Shown here piece after piece: positions 1 through 8,394 of a stretch of 18,580 nucleotides of DNA. Source of the DNA: an uncultured bacterium (GTDB taxonomy: Bacteria; Cyanobacteriota; Vampirovibrionia; Gastranaerophilales; Gastranaerophilaceae). The stretch's first letter is position 1; the number at the start of each line of letters is the position of its first letter. A model generated the notes under the pieces. That model was not told the DNA's origin and did not search any database. It saw only the letters and a list, made by a program, of their open reading frames with translations. The translations under genes were made by a program, and so were the position numbers. Where the stretch lies: assembly GCA_900553845.1 (NCBI GenBank), contig USEW01000015.1, forward strand, positions 1-18,580. The letters are read 5' to 3'.

Positions 1-250
1 TAAAAGCAGCCTTATTCTTTTTCATATAATCTAAAATAATTATTTTTGAAATATTGTCATGTATTGTTAACATTTTAGGATAATAATCTATAAACAGACT
101 TAAGCAAGAAAATGGGTCATTCATAAAAGATTCTGTTGACAATTCATTTTGTATTAAGTCTTTAAATTTTATTAACTCATTAGATTTGCTAATTTTATCC
201 TTTTTTAGAACATCTATGTTTTTATTTATTATATTTTTTAACAGAATCAT
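1..250 (-). CDS. Unknown protein, 5' part only, runs off the left edge
   Basis: Reading leftward from the ATG at 250-248, an open frame of 83 codons continues to the window edge with no stop. It begins MILLKNIINKNIDVLKKDK and is rich in Lys, Ile and Leu. An AAAAGGAAAAA stretch just before the ATG could be its ribosome binding site. It overlaps the last 29 bases of the upstream gene in the +1 frame, which suggests translational coupling. A broken single gene (a frameshift in the A-rich stretch near 251-256) is the alternative. No domain is recognised, and most of the protein lies outside the window. Confidence 0.55.
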   Translation of the reverse strand, partial: MILLKNIINKNIDVLKKDKISKSNELIKFKDLIQNELSTESFMNDPFSCLSLFIDYYPKMLTIHDNISKIIILDYMKKNKAAF

Positions 251-710
251 TTTTTCCTTTTTGTAGTTGTTTAAAACCGTCATTGTATTCAATTGCTTTT
301 TCGAAATTTGTCCTACTTTTTTCTAACTCTAAAAAACTATAATTGCATAAAGTTACTATATCTGCATTATCAACATCAATACCTCTCAATTGAAAAAATT
401 CAAGATAACATTCAAATATCGCTTGCAATATATAATTAAATTTTTTATTATCATTCATGACATTATCAGTCGTTTTATAAATAGAAGGATGATAATAAAC
501 ATGGCTTTTAAAAGAAATATCACTAGAACTTGATTTTTGTCTTTTAATTGCATATTTTTGACTATTAAAATATTCGGATTTTAAATCTTTATATAATATT
601 TGTACATTTGGATTTTTCTCAAAATATTTTACATTATCATGTTCTTTTTTCTTTCCAACTTTAGTTTGAACAACAAAACTTGTTTTTTGCTCTGCATTAA
701 TAATATTCAT
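222..710 (-). CDS. Unknown 162-residue protein
   Basis: This is a complete frame from an ATG at 710, with no strong ribosome binding site. The protein is basic and probably soluble: no signal peptide or membrane segment is visible. Around residues 64-76 it has DISFKSHVYYHPS. The SFK element resembles the SFG/SFKG motif near the start of other unknown proteins in this window. The C-terminal half (FNYILQAIFECYLEFFQLRGIDVDN and onward, quoted only in part) looks helical. Its 3' end overlaps the start of the next gene, so the two probably form an operon. I do not recognise a family. Confidence 0.55.
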   Translation of the reverse strand: MNIINAEQKTSFVVQTKVGKKKEHDNVKYFEKNPNVQILYKDLKSEYFNSQKYAIKRQKSSSSDISFKSHVYYHPSIYKTTDNVMNDNKKFNYILQAIFECYLEFFQLRGIDVDNADIVTLCNYSFLELEKSRTNFEKAIEYNDGFKQLQKGKNDSVKKYNK

Positions 711-804
711 TATTTATATATTCCGAGTTTCTTACAGTGTAATACTAATATAGTAATAAAAAAATAAAACAAAAGCAATTTTTTTATAGCAATAGAATTT
801 AATA

Positions 805-832
805 TAGACTTTTTTTTTAAATTTGTTAAAAT
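805..832 (+). promoter_or_regulatory. Possible sigma70-type promoter for the GGDEF gene
   Basis: TAGACT (805-810), a 16-base spacer, then TAAAAT (827-832). The same -10 hexamer is seen before leuS. It lies about 36 bases before the ATG at 869, which has a good site (AAAGGCGGG) upstream. The -35 is only a fair match and the region is very AT-rich. Confidence 0.35.
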
Positions 833-868
833 AAGAGAAGAAATTAAATTTAATAAAGGCGGGTTTAT

Positions 869-1753
869 ATGAAAAATATTATAATTTTTGATGAAAGTGG
901 TAATAATAGTACTAGTCTAGAAAATATCTTAAAAACAAATGAAGATTATGATGTCCGTACATTAAATGTTGAAAAAATTAGTGAAGCAAAAAGATATAAT
1001 CCCTCATTAATTATTTTAAATTTAGATGAATACAAAACAAAAGAAATAACAATGGTAAATAAAATGGCTGCGCCAACTCTTGTATTAAACTGTGATTATA
1101 CTTCACAAGTTATAATACGTGGAAGCTCATATGACTTTTTAAAAAATATTTCAATTGAAAGAGAATTTTTATTAAAAGTATGTAATTTAGTTAGAATAAA
1201 AGAATTAATAGAAAAAATAAAACTTGTATCAACAACCGATGAATTAACCGGATTATATAATAGGAAATATCTTCAGGACAGACTTGAAGCAGAAATGTCA
1301 CGTGCTAAACGGCACGAATCAAAAGTATCCTGTTTACTTTTGGATATAGATTATTTTAAAGTAGTAAATGATATGTATGGTTATGAGTGGGGTGACGTAT
1401 TATTAAAAAAAATAGCTGAAATGCTAAAAAGTTTTATACGGAAGGAAGATATTTTAACTCGTTATGGTGATGAGGAATTTGTAATAATATTACCTGATAC
1501 AAATGAAGATAACGCTTATATATTTGCTGAACGCTTTCGTCGTGAAATAGAAAAAATGGAATTCATACCATCAGGTGAAGAAGAAAGACATCAAATTACA
1601 ATTTCAGGCGGCATTTCATCTTATCCTTTCTTAAAAAATGTTGAAGAAACAGCCAATACTTTAATTCGATATTCAGAACATGCACTTTATAATGCTAAAA
1701 AACGTGGCAAAAATAAAATAGTTCAATTCTCACAAATAAATATTGAATATTAA
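869..1753 (+). CDS. Pseudo-receiver plus GGDEF-domain protein, possibly degenerate
   Basis: 294 residues in two domains. Residues ~1-115 look like a response-regulator receiver, but PSLIILNLDEY puts Asn where the phosphoacceptor Asp is expected, so it is probably not phosphorylated normally. Residues ~125-290 are a GGDEF (diguanylate cyclase) domain: TTDELTGLYNRKYL, LLLDIDYFKVVND, then RYGDEEF at the signature position and ITISGGIS near the end. The signature is GDEEF, not GG(D/E)EF, with the second Gly replaced by Asp. An RKED sequence five residues before it matches the c-di-GMP inhibitory RxxD site. The domain may therefore be an inactive c-di-GMP sensor or a weak cyclase. The gene converges on the 649-residue gene with a 3-base gap. 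The AAAGGCGGG site supports the start. Confidence 0.88.
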   Translation: MKNIIIFDESGNNSTSLENILKTNEDYDVRTLNVEKISEAKRYNPSLIILNLDEYKTKEITMVNKMAAPTLVLNCDYTSQVIIRGSSYDFLKNISIEREFLLKVCNLVRIKELIEKIKLVSTTDELTGLYNRKYLQDRLEAEMSRAKRHESKVSCLLLDIDYFKVVNDMYGYEWGDVLLKKIAEMLKSFIRKEDILTRYGDEEFVIILPDTNEDNAYIFAERFRREIEKMEFIPSGEEERHQITISGGISSYPFLKNVEETANTLIRYSEHALYNAKKRGKNKIVQFSQINIEY

Positions 1754-1756
1754 TAT

Positions 1757-3706
1757 TTAATGTTGTTTTTGGTATAAATTTTCTATTGGCTTAATTCCAT
1801 AACTAATTAATTTTCTAAATAAAAATGTCGGAATATTTTTATTACTTATTAAATTATTATGGAATGTATTCAAGGTGCTATAACTACTAAGTTTTTTACT
1901 ATGAGGATTTGAAACATATTTGTTTTTCCTTAAATTTTCATCTTGAAAATCAAGTAATGTCTTTAAATAAATTTTTCCGTCATTAATTTCAAAAGGAATC
2001 AATAATTTATGCTTTGGTGAATAAATATTAAGTTTAGCATTATAAGCTTTAGTTAATAAATGAACCAAAACTCCTTCATTTAAAATATCTTTTAAAATAT
2101 CTATACAAGCTTTCAAGGTTAAATTAGATTGTCTCTGTTTTATACGGCTCAAAAAAGCACCAACAAAATGTTGATTGCTGGACAAATTTTTATCTGAATT
2201 TATTAGTTTTGAAATATTTGTATCAAAATCATTATCTGAAAGCAATCCTTGATAGAAAATAGATACAAGTTCTCGATTGGCTAAATATCTTTCATGCTCA
2301 TCATAAATATCGGGTTCAGAAAATAATTTTTTATCATCTAGCTCTTCCAAATTATTATCAAGAGCCAATCCTATTAGTTTAAATTCTTTATTTAAATCTA
2401 CATAACTTTGTATATCGTTTGAAATACAATTATCTTCTGATATCGTTGTATTTTCACTTTCTTTCAATTCTATTTGTTGACTATAAACTTTTTCATCTTT
2501 TTTTGAAACTTTTGCTTCTTTTAGCGTTTTTAATTCTTTTAATAAATAATTATTTTTAAATTTTTTCTTTTTTTTAAGTTTTTTATTTATTTGTTTGTCT
2601 GATTTCTTACAATTTGATTCTTTATTATCAATTAAATCTTCATCAATTATAATAGATTGTTTTAACTGTTCCTCTTCAATTTTTTGGACATTTTCTAAAT
2701 GTTTTTCTAACAATCTAATTTGTAAATCTTGATAAGTAGAAATAGCAATAGCGTTTATTAGAGGGGAGTAATAGTGCTCCACTAACGCATCTTCTTTATC
2801 AAAATCTGAAAGTACAATTTCAGAACTTCTTAAAATATTCAATATTTTTGGAGGAATATTAATCATCTCATCTTTATTTTCCAAATTGTCAAAAAAAGTA
2901 TCTTTTTCTATAGAGCTTATAATAGCGTATGCACATACTTTTAAAAGATTAATACGTCCCTCCGCGATTTCTCTTCGTGGCTTTCCGGTTTCTAAATATG
3001 CATCATGCATCAATAATTCGTTAAACAAAGTTCTCTGAAGATAATGTTGAAATCCAAGTTCTTTTGCTTTTGGCAATTTAACACAACTATGAATGTTTCT
3101 CAATACACTATTAGTATCTATAAGATGTTTCCTTAAAATAAATATTCCTAAGTTTATTTCACTTGAAGTTGATGGTAGCTCTTCCTTTATATATTCATAC
3201 TTTCCATCAATTTGCTCATATAATTTATTTTTGCAAACATCTAAAATATTATTAACATTATCAATATCAGGTTCTTTTTCTTGAGAATTAATATATCTTT
3301 CAAATTTCTCATTCGTATCAAGGTTTTCAAGTTCTTCACCTGATATAAATTTTGCACAATAATCAATGACTATATTATTACGCTTTATAAATTCATCTCT
3401 AAAGCTATTAATATGCTTTAAACGTTCCGTCAACATACTTAAACGTTTCTTAGGAGCTTTCACTAACAAGTATTCAAGGTCAGTACCAAACGCACTATTA
3501 ATATTCAATCTTTTCATCCCAAATGACAAATCCTTTTTATTTAATAATGATTTATATATTCCCAATTGATTTGCATTTATTGGAGTTAAAGGTTTATAAC
3601 TTTCATCAATAAGATTATCTTTACTATGTTCATTTTTTTTTATAGTTTTATCATTTTGAGCTAAAATAATATTCCTATACCGTATTTTCATAATAATCAT
3701 TCTCAC
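1757..3706 (-). CDS. Large lysine-rich protein of unknown function
   Basis: Up to 649 residues. The first codon at 3706 is GTG. In-frame ATGs at 3700 and 3691 are equally plausible, and the ATG at 3691 (giving MKIRYRNIILAQ) sits 13 bases after GTGAG. No signal peptide or transmembrane segment is visible. An SFGMKR motif occurs at ~61-66. A strongly charged stretch near residues 360-400, including KKLKKKKKFKNN, probably forms a disordered or coiled-coil linker between two helical parts. The C-terminal ~200 residues look more globular. I recognise no enzymatic motif. It faces the GGDEF gene tail to tail and lies just downstream of ffh on the same strand, with a 70-base gap and no clear terminator, so read-through from ffh is possible. 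Confidence 0.7.
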   Translation of the reverse strand: MRMIIMKIRYRNIILAQNDKTIKKNEHSKDNLIDESYKPLTPINANQLGIYKSLLNKKDLSFGMKRLNINSAFGTDLEYLLVKAPKKRLSMLTERLKHINSFRDEFIKRNNIVIDYCAKFISGEELENLDTNEKFERYINSQEKEPDIDNVNNILDVCKNKLYEQIDGKYEYIKEELPSTSSEINLGIFILRKHLIDTNSVLRNIHSCVKLPKAKELGFQHYLQRTLFNELLMHDAYLETGKPRREIAEGRINLLKVCAYAIISSIEKDTFFDNLENKDEMINIPPKILNILRSSEIVLSDFDKEDALVEHYYSPLINAIAISTYQDLQIRLLEKHLENVQKIEEEQLKQSIIIDEDLIDNKESNCKKSDKQINKKLKKKKKFKNNYLLKELKTLKEAKVSKKDEKVYSQQIELKESENTTISEDNCISNDIQSYVDLNKEFKLIGLALDNNLEELDDKKLFSEPDIYDEHERYLANRELVSIFYQGLLSDNDFDTNISKLINSDKNLSSNQHFVGAFLSRIKQRQSNLTLKACIDILKDILNEGVLVHLLTKAYNAKLNIYSPKHKLLIPFEINDGKIYLKTLLDFQDENLRKNKYVSNPHSKKLSSYSTLNTFHNNLISNKNIPTFLFRKLISYGIKPIENLYQKQH

Positions 3707-3776
3707 TATTTACTACAATTATACTAAAATAATGCAAAATCAAAATAAAGTCAATAATATAATTGCAAAAATATTA

Positions 3777-5132
3777 TTAAAATTTATTAAGCATGTTTGG
3801 ATGAAATCTACCTTTTGCATTTTTAAATTTTTTAGTTAAGCCAGGAATCCCTTTCATCATCTTTCTTATCATATTAAACTGATTTATAAAATCATTAACT
3901 TCATTAATGCTTAACCCGGAGCCTTTTGCAATTCTTTTTTTCCTGCTTACATTAATAACATCAGGATTTTCACGTTCAAATGGTGTCATTGAGCTAATAA
4001 AAACTTCAATTTTATTTAATTGTTTTTCTCCTTCATGCGATATTAAATCTTTCATATCTTTATTCAAATTTGGTATTGGAAGCATAGATAAAAGATTACC
4101 AATTGAGCCAAAGGCTTTCATTTGTTTTTTCATTTTCAAAAAATCATTAAAAGTAAATCCCGATTTTCGCAATTTTTTTTCTAATTCTTTTGATTCTTTA
4201 GCATCAAACACTTCCTTGGCTTTTTCAACAAGAGAAACTACATCACCCATTCCTAAGATTCTTGATGCCATGCGGTCTGGATAAAAATCATTCAACGCAT
4301 CGAGTTTTTCACCATTACCTGTTAATTTTATTGGTTTATTTGTACAATATACAACGCTTAATGCAGCACCACCGCGAGTATCACCATCAAGTTTTGTTAG
4401 TATAATACCGGTTATACCAATTTGACTATCGAAATCACTTGCAACGTTAACAGCTTCTTGGCCTATCATTGAATCAATCACAAGTAATTTTTCATCAATT
4501 TCAAACATATTATTTATAATCATTAATTCAGCCATCATATCTGAATCAAGCTGCAACCGTCCTGCTGTATCAATTATTATAACATCTATATTTTTTTCTT
4601 TTGCAAAATCAATACCTTCTTTAACAATCTCTTTTACATCTTTTGAATCTTCAATTGAAAAATAATTAGTTTCAATTTGTTTAGCAAGAACTTCAAGTTG
4701 ATGTTGCGCTGCAGGTCGATAAACATCAGCAGCAATTAGCAAGCTTGTTTTTCCTTCTTTTTTTAGCTTTAAAGCAAGTTTTGCACAAGTAGTCGTCTTT
4801 CCTGAACCTTGAAGCCCCATTATCATAATTATTGAAGGATGTTTTTTTAAATTAAGTGGAGTATTTTCATTACCAAGAACTAATTTTAACTCATCATTTA
4901 CAATCTTAACGAGCATATTCCCAGGATTAACAGATGTAATTACTTGTTCACCAATAGCTCTTTCTTTAATCTTTGAAATAAAAGATTTCACAACTTTTAA
5001 ATTTACATCCGCTTCAAGCAAAGAGCGTCTTATTTCACGCAATGCATCCTGCATATTTTCATCGGTCAATTTATCATTTCCCTGTGCTTTTTGAACAATT
5101 TCCTGTAATTTTTGTGACAAGTTATCAAACAT
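3777..5132 (-). CDS. ffh: Signal recognition particle protein Ffh (SRP54)
   Basis: 451 residues, the normal Ffh length. It binds SRP RNA and signal sequences of nascent membrane proteins and docks with FtsY in a GTP-dependent cycle at the inner membrane. Domain order is standard: an N domain (1-~95, with ALREIRRSLLEADVN); a G domain with the P-loop GLQGSGKTT, DVYRPAA, DTAGR and TKLDGDTRGG; then a methionine-rich M domain from ~300 (FLKMKKQMKAFGS, TPFERENP, RKKRIAKGSG, IRKMMKGIPG) that binds signal peptide and RNA. The start is set by AGGAG upstream of the ATG. The usual rpsP/rimM neighbours are absent. The upstream leader contains one copy of a 38-39-base repeat found again 360 bases away. 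Confidence 0.98.
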   Translation of the reverse strand: MFDNLSQKLQEIVQKAQGNDKLTDENMQDALREIRRSLLEADVNLKVVKSFISKIKERAIGEQVITSVNPGNMLVKIVNDELKLVLGNENTPLNLKKHPSIIMIMGLQGSGKTTTCAKLALKLKKEGKTSLLIAADVYRPAAQHQLEVLAKQIETNYFSIEDSKDVKEIVKEGIDFAKEKNIDVIIIDTAGRLQLDSDMMAELMIINNMFEIDEKLLVIDSMIGQEAVNVASDFDSQIGITGIILTKLDGDTRGGAALSVVYCTNKPIKLTGNGEKLDALNDFYPDRMASRILGMGDVVSLVEKAKEVFDAKESKELEKKLRKSGFTFNDFLKMKKQMKAFGSIGNLLSMLPIPNLNKDMKDLISHEGEKQLNKIEVFISSMTPFERENPDVINVSRKKRIAKGSGLSINEVNDFINQFNMIRKMMKGIPGLTKKFKNAKGRFHPNMLNKF

Positions 5133-5146
5133 CTTTTTCTCCTAAA

Positions 5147-5185
5147 TTCCTTTTTTTATGAATTTCCCTGATTGTTGCGTTGTTT
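5147..5185. repeat. Direct repeat copy A in the ffh leader
   Basis: This 39-base block starts TTCC-T7-ATG and contains AATTTCCCTGATTGTTGCG. It recurs at 5508-5545, identical except for one T fewer in the T run. A degenerate third version lies at 5457-5490. Copy A lies just before the ffh ribosome binding site, so it would be transcribed in the ffh 5' untranslated leader. Confidence 0.85.
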
Positions 5186-5507
5186 ATCGTATGTGTTATA
5201 AATTCAACAAATGTAACCCATTTGCAGCCGCGAATAATTATCACTTAGTGAAACAACGTCAAGCAGCCGTCTGTCTGAGCGCGAAGCGCGAGTTAAGGCT
5301 GTTTAAGTTGAGCTTAGTGAGAATATGAGCGGCAAGTCGGGTTGCGGTTTTGGTTACTTTTGGCACCAAAAGTAACCCTGCACGGAGTGCATAAAATATA
5401 TTATATGCATTTAATGCTATTTTCAACATTATTGTTTTCATTTTTAATACTTTCGTTTCCTTTTTAACGTATTCCCCTGTATAAGCGTTGAAGTTCAATC
5501 AATGTGT
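5186..5507. repeat. Repeat-bounded palindrome-rich segment, no credible gene
   Basis: About 320 bases bounded by the 38-39-base direct repeat. It is noticeably richer in G and C than its surroundings. It contains a GCGCGAAGCGCG-type inverted repeat (around 5279-5291) and a perfect 12-base inverted repeat at 5352-5377. The minus strand is open for 79 codons (5498-5259). That frame runs through both palindromes and ends inside the repeat, so I do not call it a gene. The layout resembles a small non-autonomous mobile or repetitive intergenic element. I found no terminal inverted repeats at the junctions. Confidence 0.5.
5352..5377. repeat. Perfect 26-base inverted repeat
   Basis: GGTTACTTTTGG, a two-base CA centre, then CCAAAAGTAACC. 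It would form a 12-base-pair stem in RNA from either strand. There is no T tract after it, so it is not a canonical terminator. It may be a protein-binding or processing site of the surrounding repeat element. Confidence 0.85.
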
Positions 5508-5545
5508 TTCCTTTTTTATGAATTTCCCTGATTGTTGCGTTGTTT
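5508..5545. repeat. Direct repeat copy B (degenerate copy at 5457-5490)
   Basis: Second copy of the ffh-leader repeat, T6 instead of T7. The sequence at 5457-5490 (TTCCTTTTTAACGTATTCCC and onward) aligns with it as a diverged third copy, so copies are ~310 and ~51 bases apart. The irregular spacing excludes a CRISPR array. Confidence 0.8.
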
Positions 5546-5800
5546 TTCGCACGGCTTACGCCTTTTTTTCCGCCTGTGACATCCGCCCTCATTTCTTTCG
5601 GGCGTCTTTCCTACGTCGCTCATTAATTGTTTCAAACAAAACCTGAAACTGGATCTTGTTTTCCATACGGCTTACGCTCTTTTTATTATAACTCAAATTT
5701 TTTATTTAGTACATTTAGACGATATTTTTATATATGTATAAAATATTTTAAATAATATGCCGATAAATTAAATGTAAGGCATTTTTGCTTTACACCTCCT
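5546..5800. other. Intergenic region with short GC-rich repeats
   Basis: No gene is seen here. ACGGCTTACGC occurs twice (5551-5561 and 5667-5677), each followed by a pyrimidine/T-rich run. Between them is a GC-rich stretch with an imperfect inverted repeat, GCCCTCATTTCTTTCGGGC (5585-5603). Composition then drops sharply to AT-rich after ~5685. I found no tRNA, T-box or SRP-RNA core on either strand. It probably continues the repetitive element to its left. Confidence 0.45.
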
Positions 5801-5815
5801 CCCCAAGTCTTAAGT

Positions 5816-5847
5816 GCCGCTTTAAATATAAAAAGCGGCTTTTTTTT
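5816..5847 (+). terminator. Rho-independent terminator upstream of leuS
   Basis: GCCGCTTT, a short AT loop, then AAAAGCGGC followed by a run of eight to nine T. It ends a rightward transcript that must start within the preceding intergenic region, because no rightward gene lies between 1753 and here. An unrecognised small RNA is possible. Confidence 0.8.
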
Positions 5848-5874
5848 GTCAAATTTTATATTTTATAGTAAAAT
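5846..5874 (+). promoter_or_regulatory. Sigma70-type promoter of the leuS operon
   Basis: TTGTCA (5846-5851), a 17-base spacer and TAAAAT (5869-5874). It begins within the T run of the terminator and lies 40 bases before the leuS start. The spacing is optimal and the -35 strong. No leucine T-box or leader peptide is visible between it and leuS. Confidence 0.7.
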
Positions 5875-5913
5875 AATATTATGAATTTTATTATAAAAAG
5901 AGGGTGTTAAATC

Positions 5914-8385
5914 GTGATTGAACAGTTATATTTCCCACAAAAAATAGAAAAGGCTCAAAGAAAATTTTGGGATGAATTAAAAATAAACAAAACACAAAAT
6001 GATTTGTCAAAACCAAAATATTATGCCTTATCTATGTTTCCATATCCATCTGGAAGACTGCATATGGGACATGTGAGAAATTATACGATAACTGACGTTA
6101 TTGCTCGGTTTAAAAAAATGCAAGGTTATAACGTTCTTCATCCTATGGGATGGGATAGTTTTGGTTTGCCTGCTGAAAATGCAGCAATACAAAAAGGTGC
6201 AAATCCAAAAGATTGGACTTTAAAAAATATTGCTTATATGAAAGAACAGTTAAATAATTTAGGCTTAATGTACGATTGGGAACGCGAAGTTACTACTTGT
6301 TTGCCTGATTATTACAAATGGACTCAATATTTATTCCAACAATTTTATAAAAAAGGACTTGCTTATAAAAGCGAAGCTGCTGTTAATTGGTGTAATAAAT
6401 GTGGAACCGTTCTTGCAAACGAACAGGTGATTGACGGGAAATGCTGGAGATGCAATGAAATTGTTGAGAAAAAATATTTATCTCAATGGTTTTTAAAAAT
6501 AACAGAATACGCCCAGGAACTTCTAGAAAGTATCGATAAACTTGACGGTTGGGGCGAAAATGTCAAACTTATGCAGAAAAATTGGATAGGTAAATCAAAT
6601 GGTACAATAATTGATTTTAAAGTTAAAGGCGAAGAAAATTTATCGGTAAAAGTATACACCACCCGACCCGACACTGTTTACGGTGTGACTTATGTTGTTG
6701 TGGCGCCTGAGTATAAAGATATTGAAAAATTGACAACAGATGAAAATAAAGAAGCTGTTGAAAATTATCGTAAAAATGCTAAACGCTTAACCGAAATTGA
6801 ACGATTGTCTACAGCAAGGGAAAAAACAGGTGTAAAACTTGGTACTTATGTTATAAATCCTTTTAATAGTGAAGAAGTTCCTCTTTATGCTGCTGATTAT
6901 GCTCTTGTTGAATATGGTACTGGTGCTGTTATGGCAGTGCCCACACATGATGAACGCGATTTTGACTTTGCTAAAAAATATAATTTACCTTTAAAAGTAG
7001 TCATTCAAAACCCTGATAACCCAAGTGATTGTAAAAATGCAGTCTATTCAGATGAAGGCATTTTAATAAATTCAGGTGAGTTTAACGGTATAAATAATAT
7101 TGAAGCAAAAGAAAAAATAACTCAAAAAGCAATAAAAGAAGGTTATGGTGAAGCAAAAACACAATATCGTTTACGTGATTGGTTAATTTCACGTCAAAGG
7201 TATTGGGGCGCACCAATACCTGTTGTATATTGTGAAGATTGCGGTATTCAACTTGTACCTGAAGACCAATTACCTGTCTTATTACCTGAAGATGTAGATT
7301 TTTCAGTTGTTGGACGTTCACCAATTACAACTTCAAAAACTTTCATCGATACAACTTGCCCAAAATGCGGTAAAAAAGCTAAAAGAGAAACAGATACAAT
7401 GGATACATTTATGTGTTCAAGCTGGTATTATTTAAGGTATTGTGACCCTAAAAATGACAAAAAACCTTTTGAGAAAGAACTTGTGGACAAATATATGAAT
7501 GTTGACCAGTATGTTGGTGGAATTGAACATGCTATTTTACATTTGCTTTATTCCCGCTTTGTTACAAAAGCACTTCGTGATATGGGATTCTTAAGTTCTG
7601 ATGAACCGTTTAAAAATCTGCTTACTCAAGGCATGGTCTTAAAAGACGGGTCAAAAATGTCAAAATCAAAGGGCAATACTGTAGATCCTGATGAAATATT
7701 TGAAAATTATGGTGCTGATACAGCTAGGCTCTTTATTTTATCTGATTCACCTCCACAACGCGATTTTGATTGGTCTGATGCAGGCGTTGAAGGTTGTTAT
7801 AAATTTTTAAACCGAGTTTGGAAATTATATTACCAAAACCAAAATAGAATTAATTTAGATTATAAAATAGACTTTGAGAATTTATCAAAAGATAGTGACA
7901 AATTAGTAAGATTAACTAATATAGCTATTAAAAAAATAACTTCCGATATTGAACATGAGTTTCAGTTTAATACTGTTATTTCAAAATATCGTGAGTTTGT
8001 TAATTCAATTTACGACTATTTAAATACCGAAGAAATTGACAATAATGTTTTGAGTTTCGCTTTAATAACATTATTAAAACTTATGTCACCGGTTTGTGTT
8101 CATATGTCAGACGAATTATATCAGAATCTTGGCGGCAAAGGTTCTATTCATCAACTTGAGTGGCCAAAATATGATGAAAACCTAACTCAAATGAATGATA
8201 TAACACTTGTTGTTATGATAAACGGTAAATTACGCGATAAAATTTCCGTTTCATCACAGGCTAGTGAAGATGAGTTAAAAAATAAAGCACTTGAAAGTCC
8301 AAAAATAAAAGAATTTATTGACGGTAAAACAATAGTTAAAACCATTGTTGTGCCTAAAAAACTTGTTAATATTGTTATTAAATAA
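5914..8385 (+). CDS. leuS: Leucyl-tRNA synthetase
   Basis: 823 residues, normal for bacterial LeuRS. It charges tRNA-Leu with leucine in the cytoplasm. The class I signature is PYPSGRLHMGHVRNY (~43-57) and the second ATP-binding signature is DGSKMSKSKGN (~577-587). A Cys-rich zinc element, CNKCG...CWRC, follows at ~159-180. The inserted editing domain (~220-415) contains VYTTRPDTVYGVTY and GTGAVMAVPTHDERD, including the conserved Thr-rich and Asp motifs that hydrolyse mischarged tRNA. The C-terminus ends in the usual small beta domain (LVVMINGKLRDKISV). The GTG start at 5914 is supported by AGAGGGTG upstream. First gene of a three-gene operon, nine bases from folK. Confidence 0.98.
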   Translation: MIEQLYFPQKIEKAQRKFWDELKINKTQNDLSKPKYYALSMFPYPSGRLHMGHVRNYTITDVIARFKKMQGYNVLHPMGWDSFGLPAENAAIQKGANPKDWTLKNIAYMKEQLNNLGLMYDWEREVTTCLPDYYKWTQYLFQQFYKKGLAYKSEAAVNWCNKCGTVLANEQVIDGKCWRCNEIVEKKYLSQWFLKITEYAQELLESIDKLDGWGENVKLMQKNWIGKSNGTIIDFKVKGEENLSVKVYTTRPDTVYGVTYVVVAPEYKDIEKLTTDENKEAVENYRKNAKRLTEIERLSTAREKTGVKLGTYVINPFNSEEVPLYAADYALVEYGTGAVMAVPTHDERDFDFAKKYNLPLKVVIQNPDNPSDCKNAVYSDEGILINSGEFNGINNIEAKEKITQKAIKEGYGEAKTQYRLRDWLISRQRYWGAPIPVVYCEDCGIQLVPEDQLPVLLPEDVDFSVVGRSPITTSKTFIDTTCPKCGKKAKRETDTMDTFMCSSWYYLRYCDPKNDKKPFEKELVDKYMNVDQYVGGIEHAILHLLYSRFVTKALRDMGFLSSDEPFKNLLTQGMVLKDGSKMSKSKGNTVDPDEIFENYGADTARLFILSDSPPQRDFDWSDAGVEGCYKFLNRVWKLYYQNQNRINLDYKIDFENLSKDSDKLVRLTNIAIKKITSDIEHEFQFNTVISKYREFVNSIYDYLNTEEIDNNVLSFALITLLKLMSPVCVHMSDELYQNLGGKGSIHQLEWPKYDENLTQMNDITLVVMINGKLRDKISVSSQASEDELKNKALESPKIKEFIDGKTIVKTIVVPKKLVNIVIK

Positions 8386-8394
8386 AGGAATAAA

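Noticed and set aside
5259..5498. 79-codon minus-strand open frame in the repeat region
   Set aside because: It runs through two palindromes and ends inside repetitive DNA, has no clear ribosome binding site and its composition follows the repeat; open by accident of the element's base content.
5147..5545. CRISPR-like direct repeats
   Set aside because: Only three copies, unevenly spaced (~310 and ~51 bases), one decayed, and no cas genes.
5700..5913. Leucine T-box or leader peptide before leuS
   Set aside because: No T-box core sequence or Leu-rich leader frame found; the promoter lies after the terminator, leaving only ~35 bases of leader.
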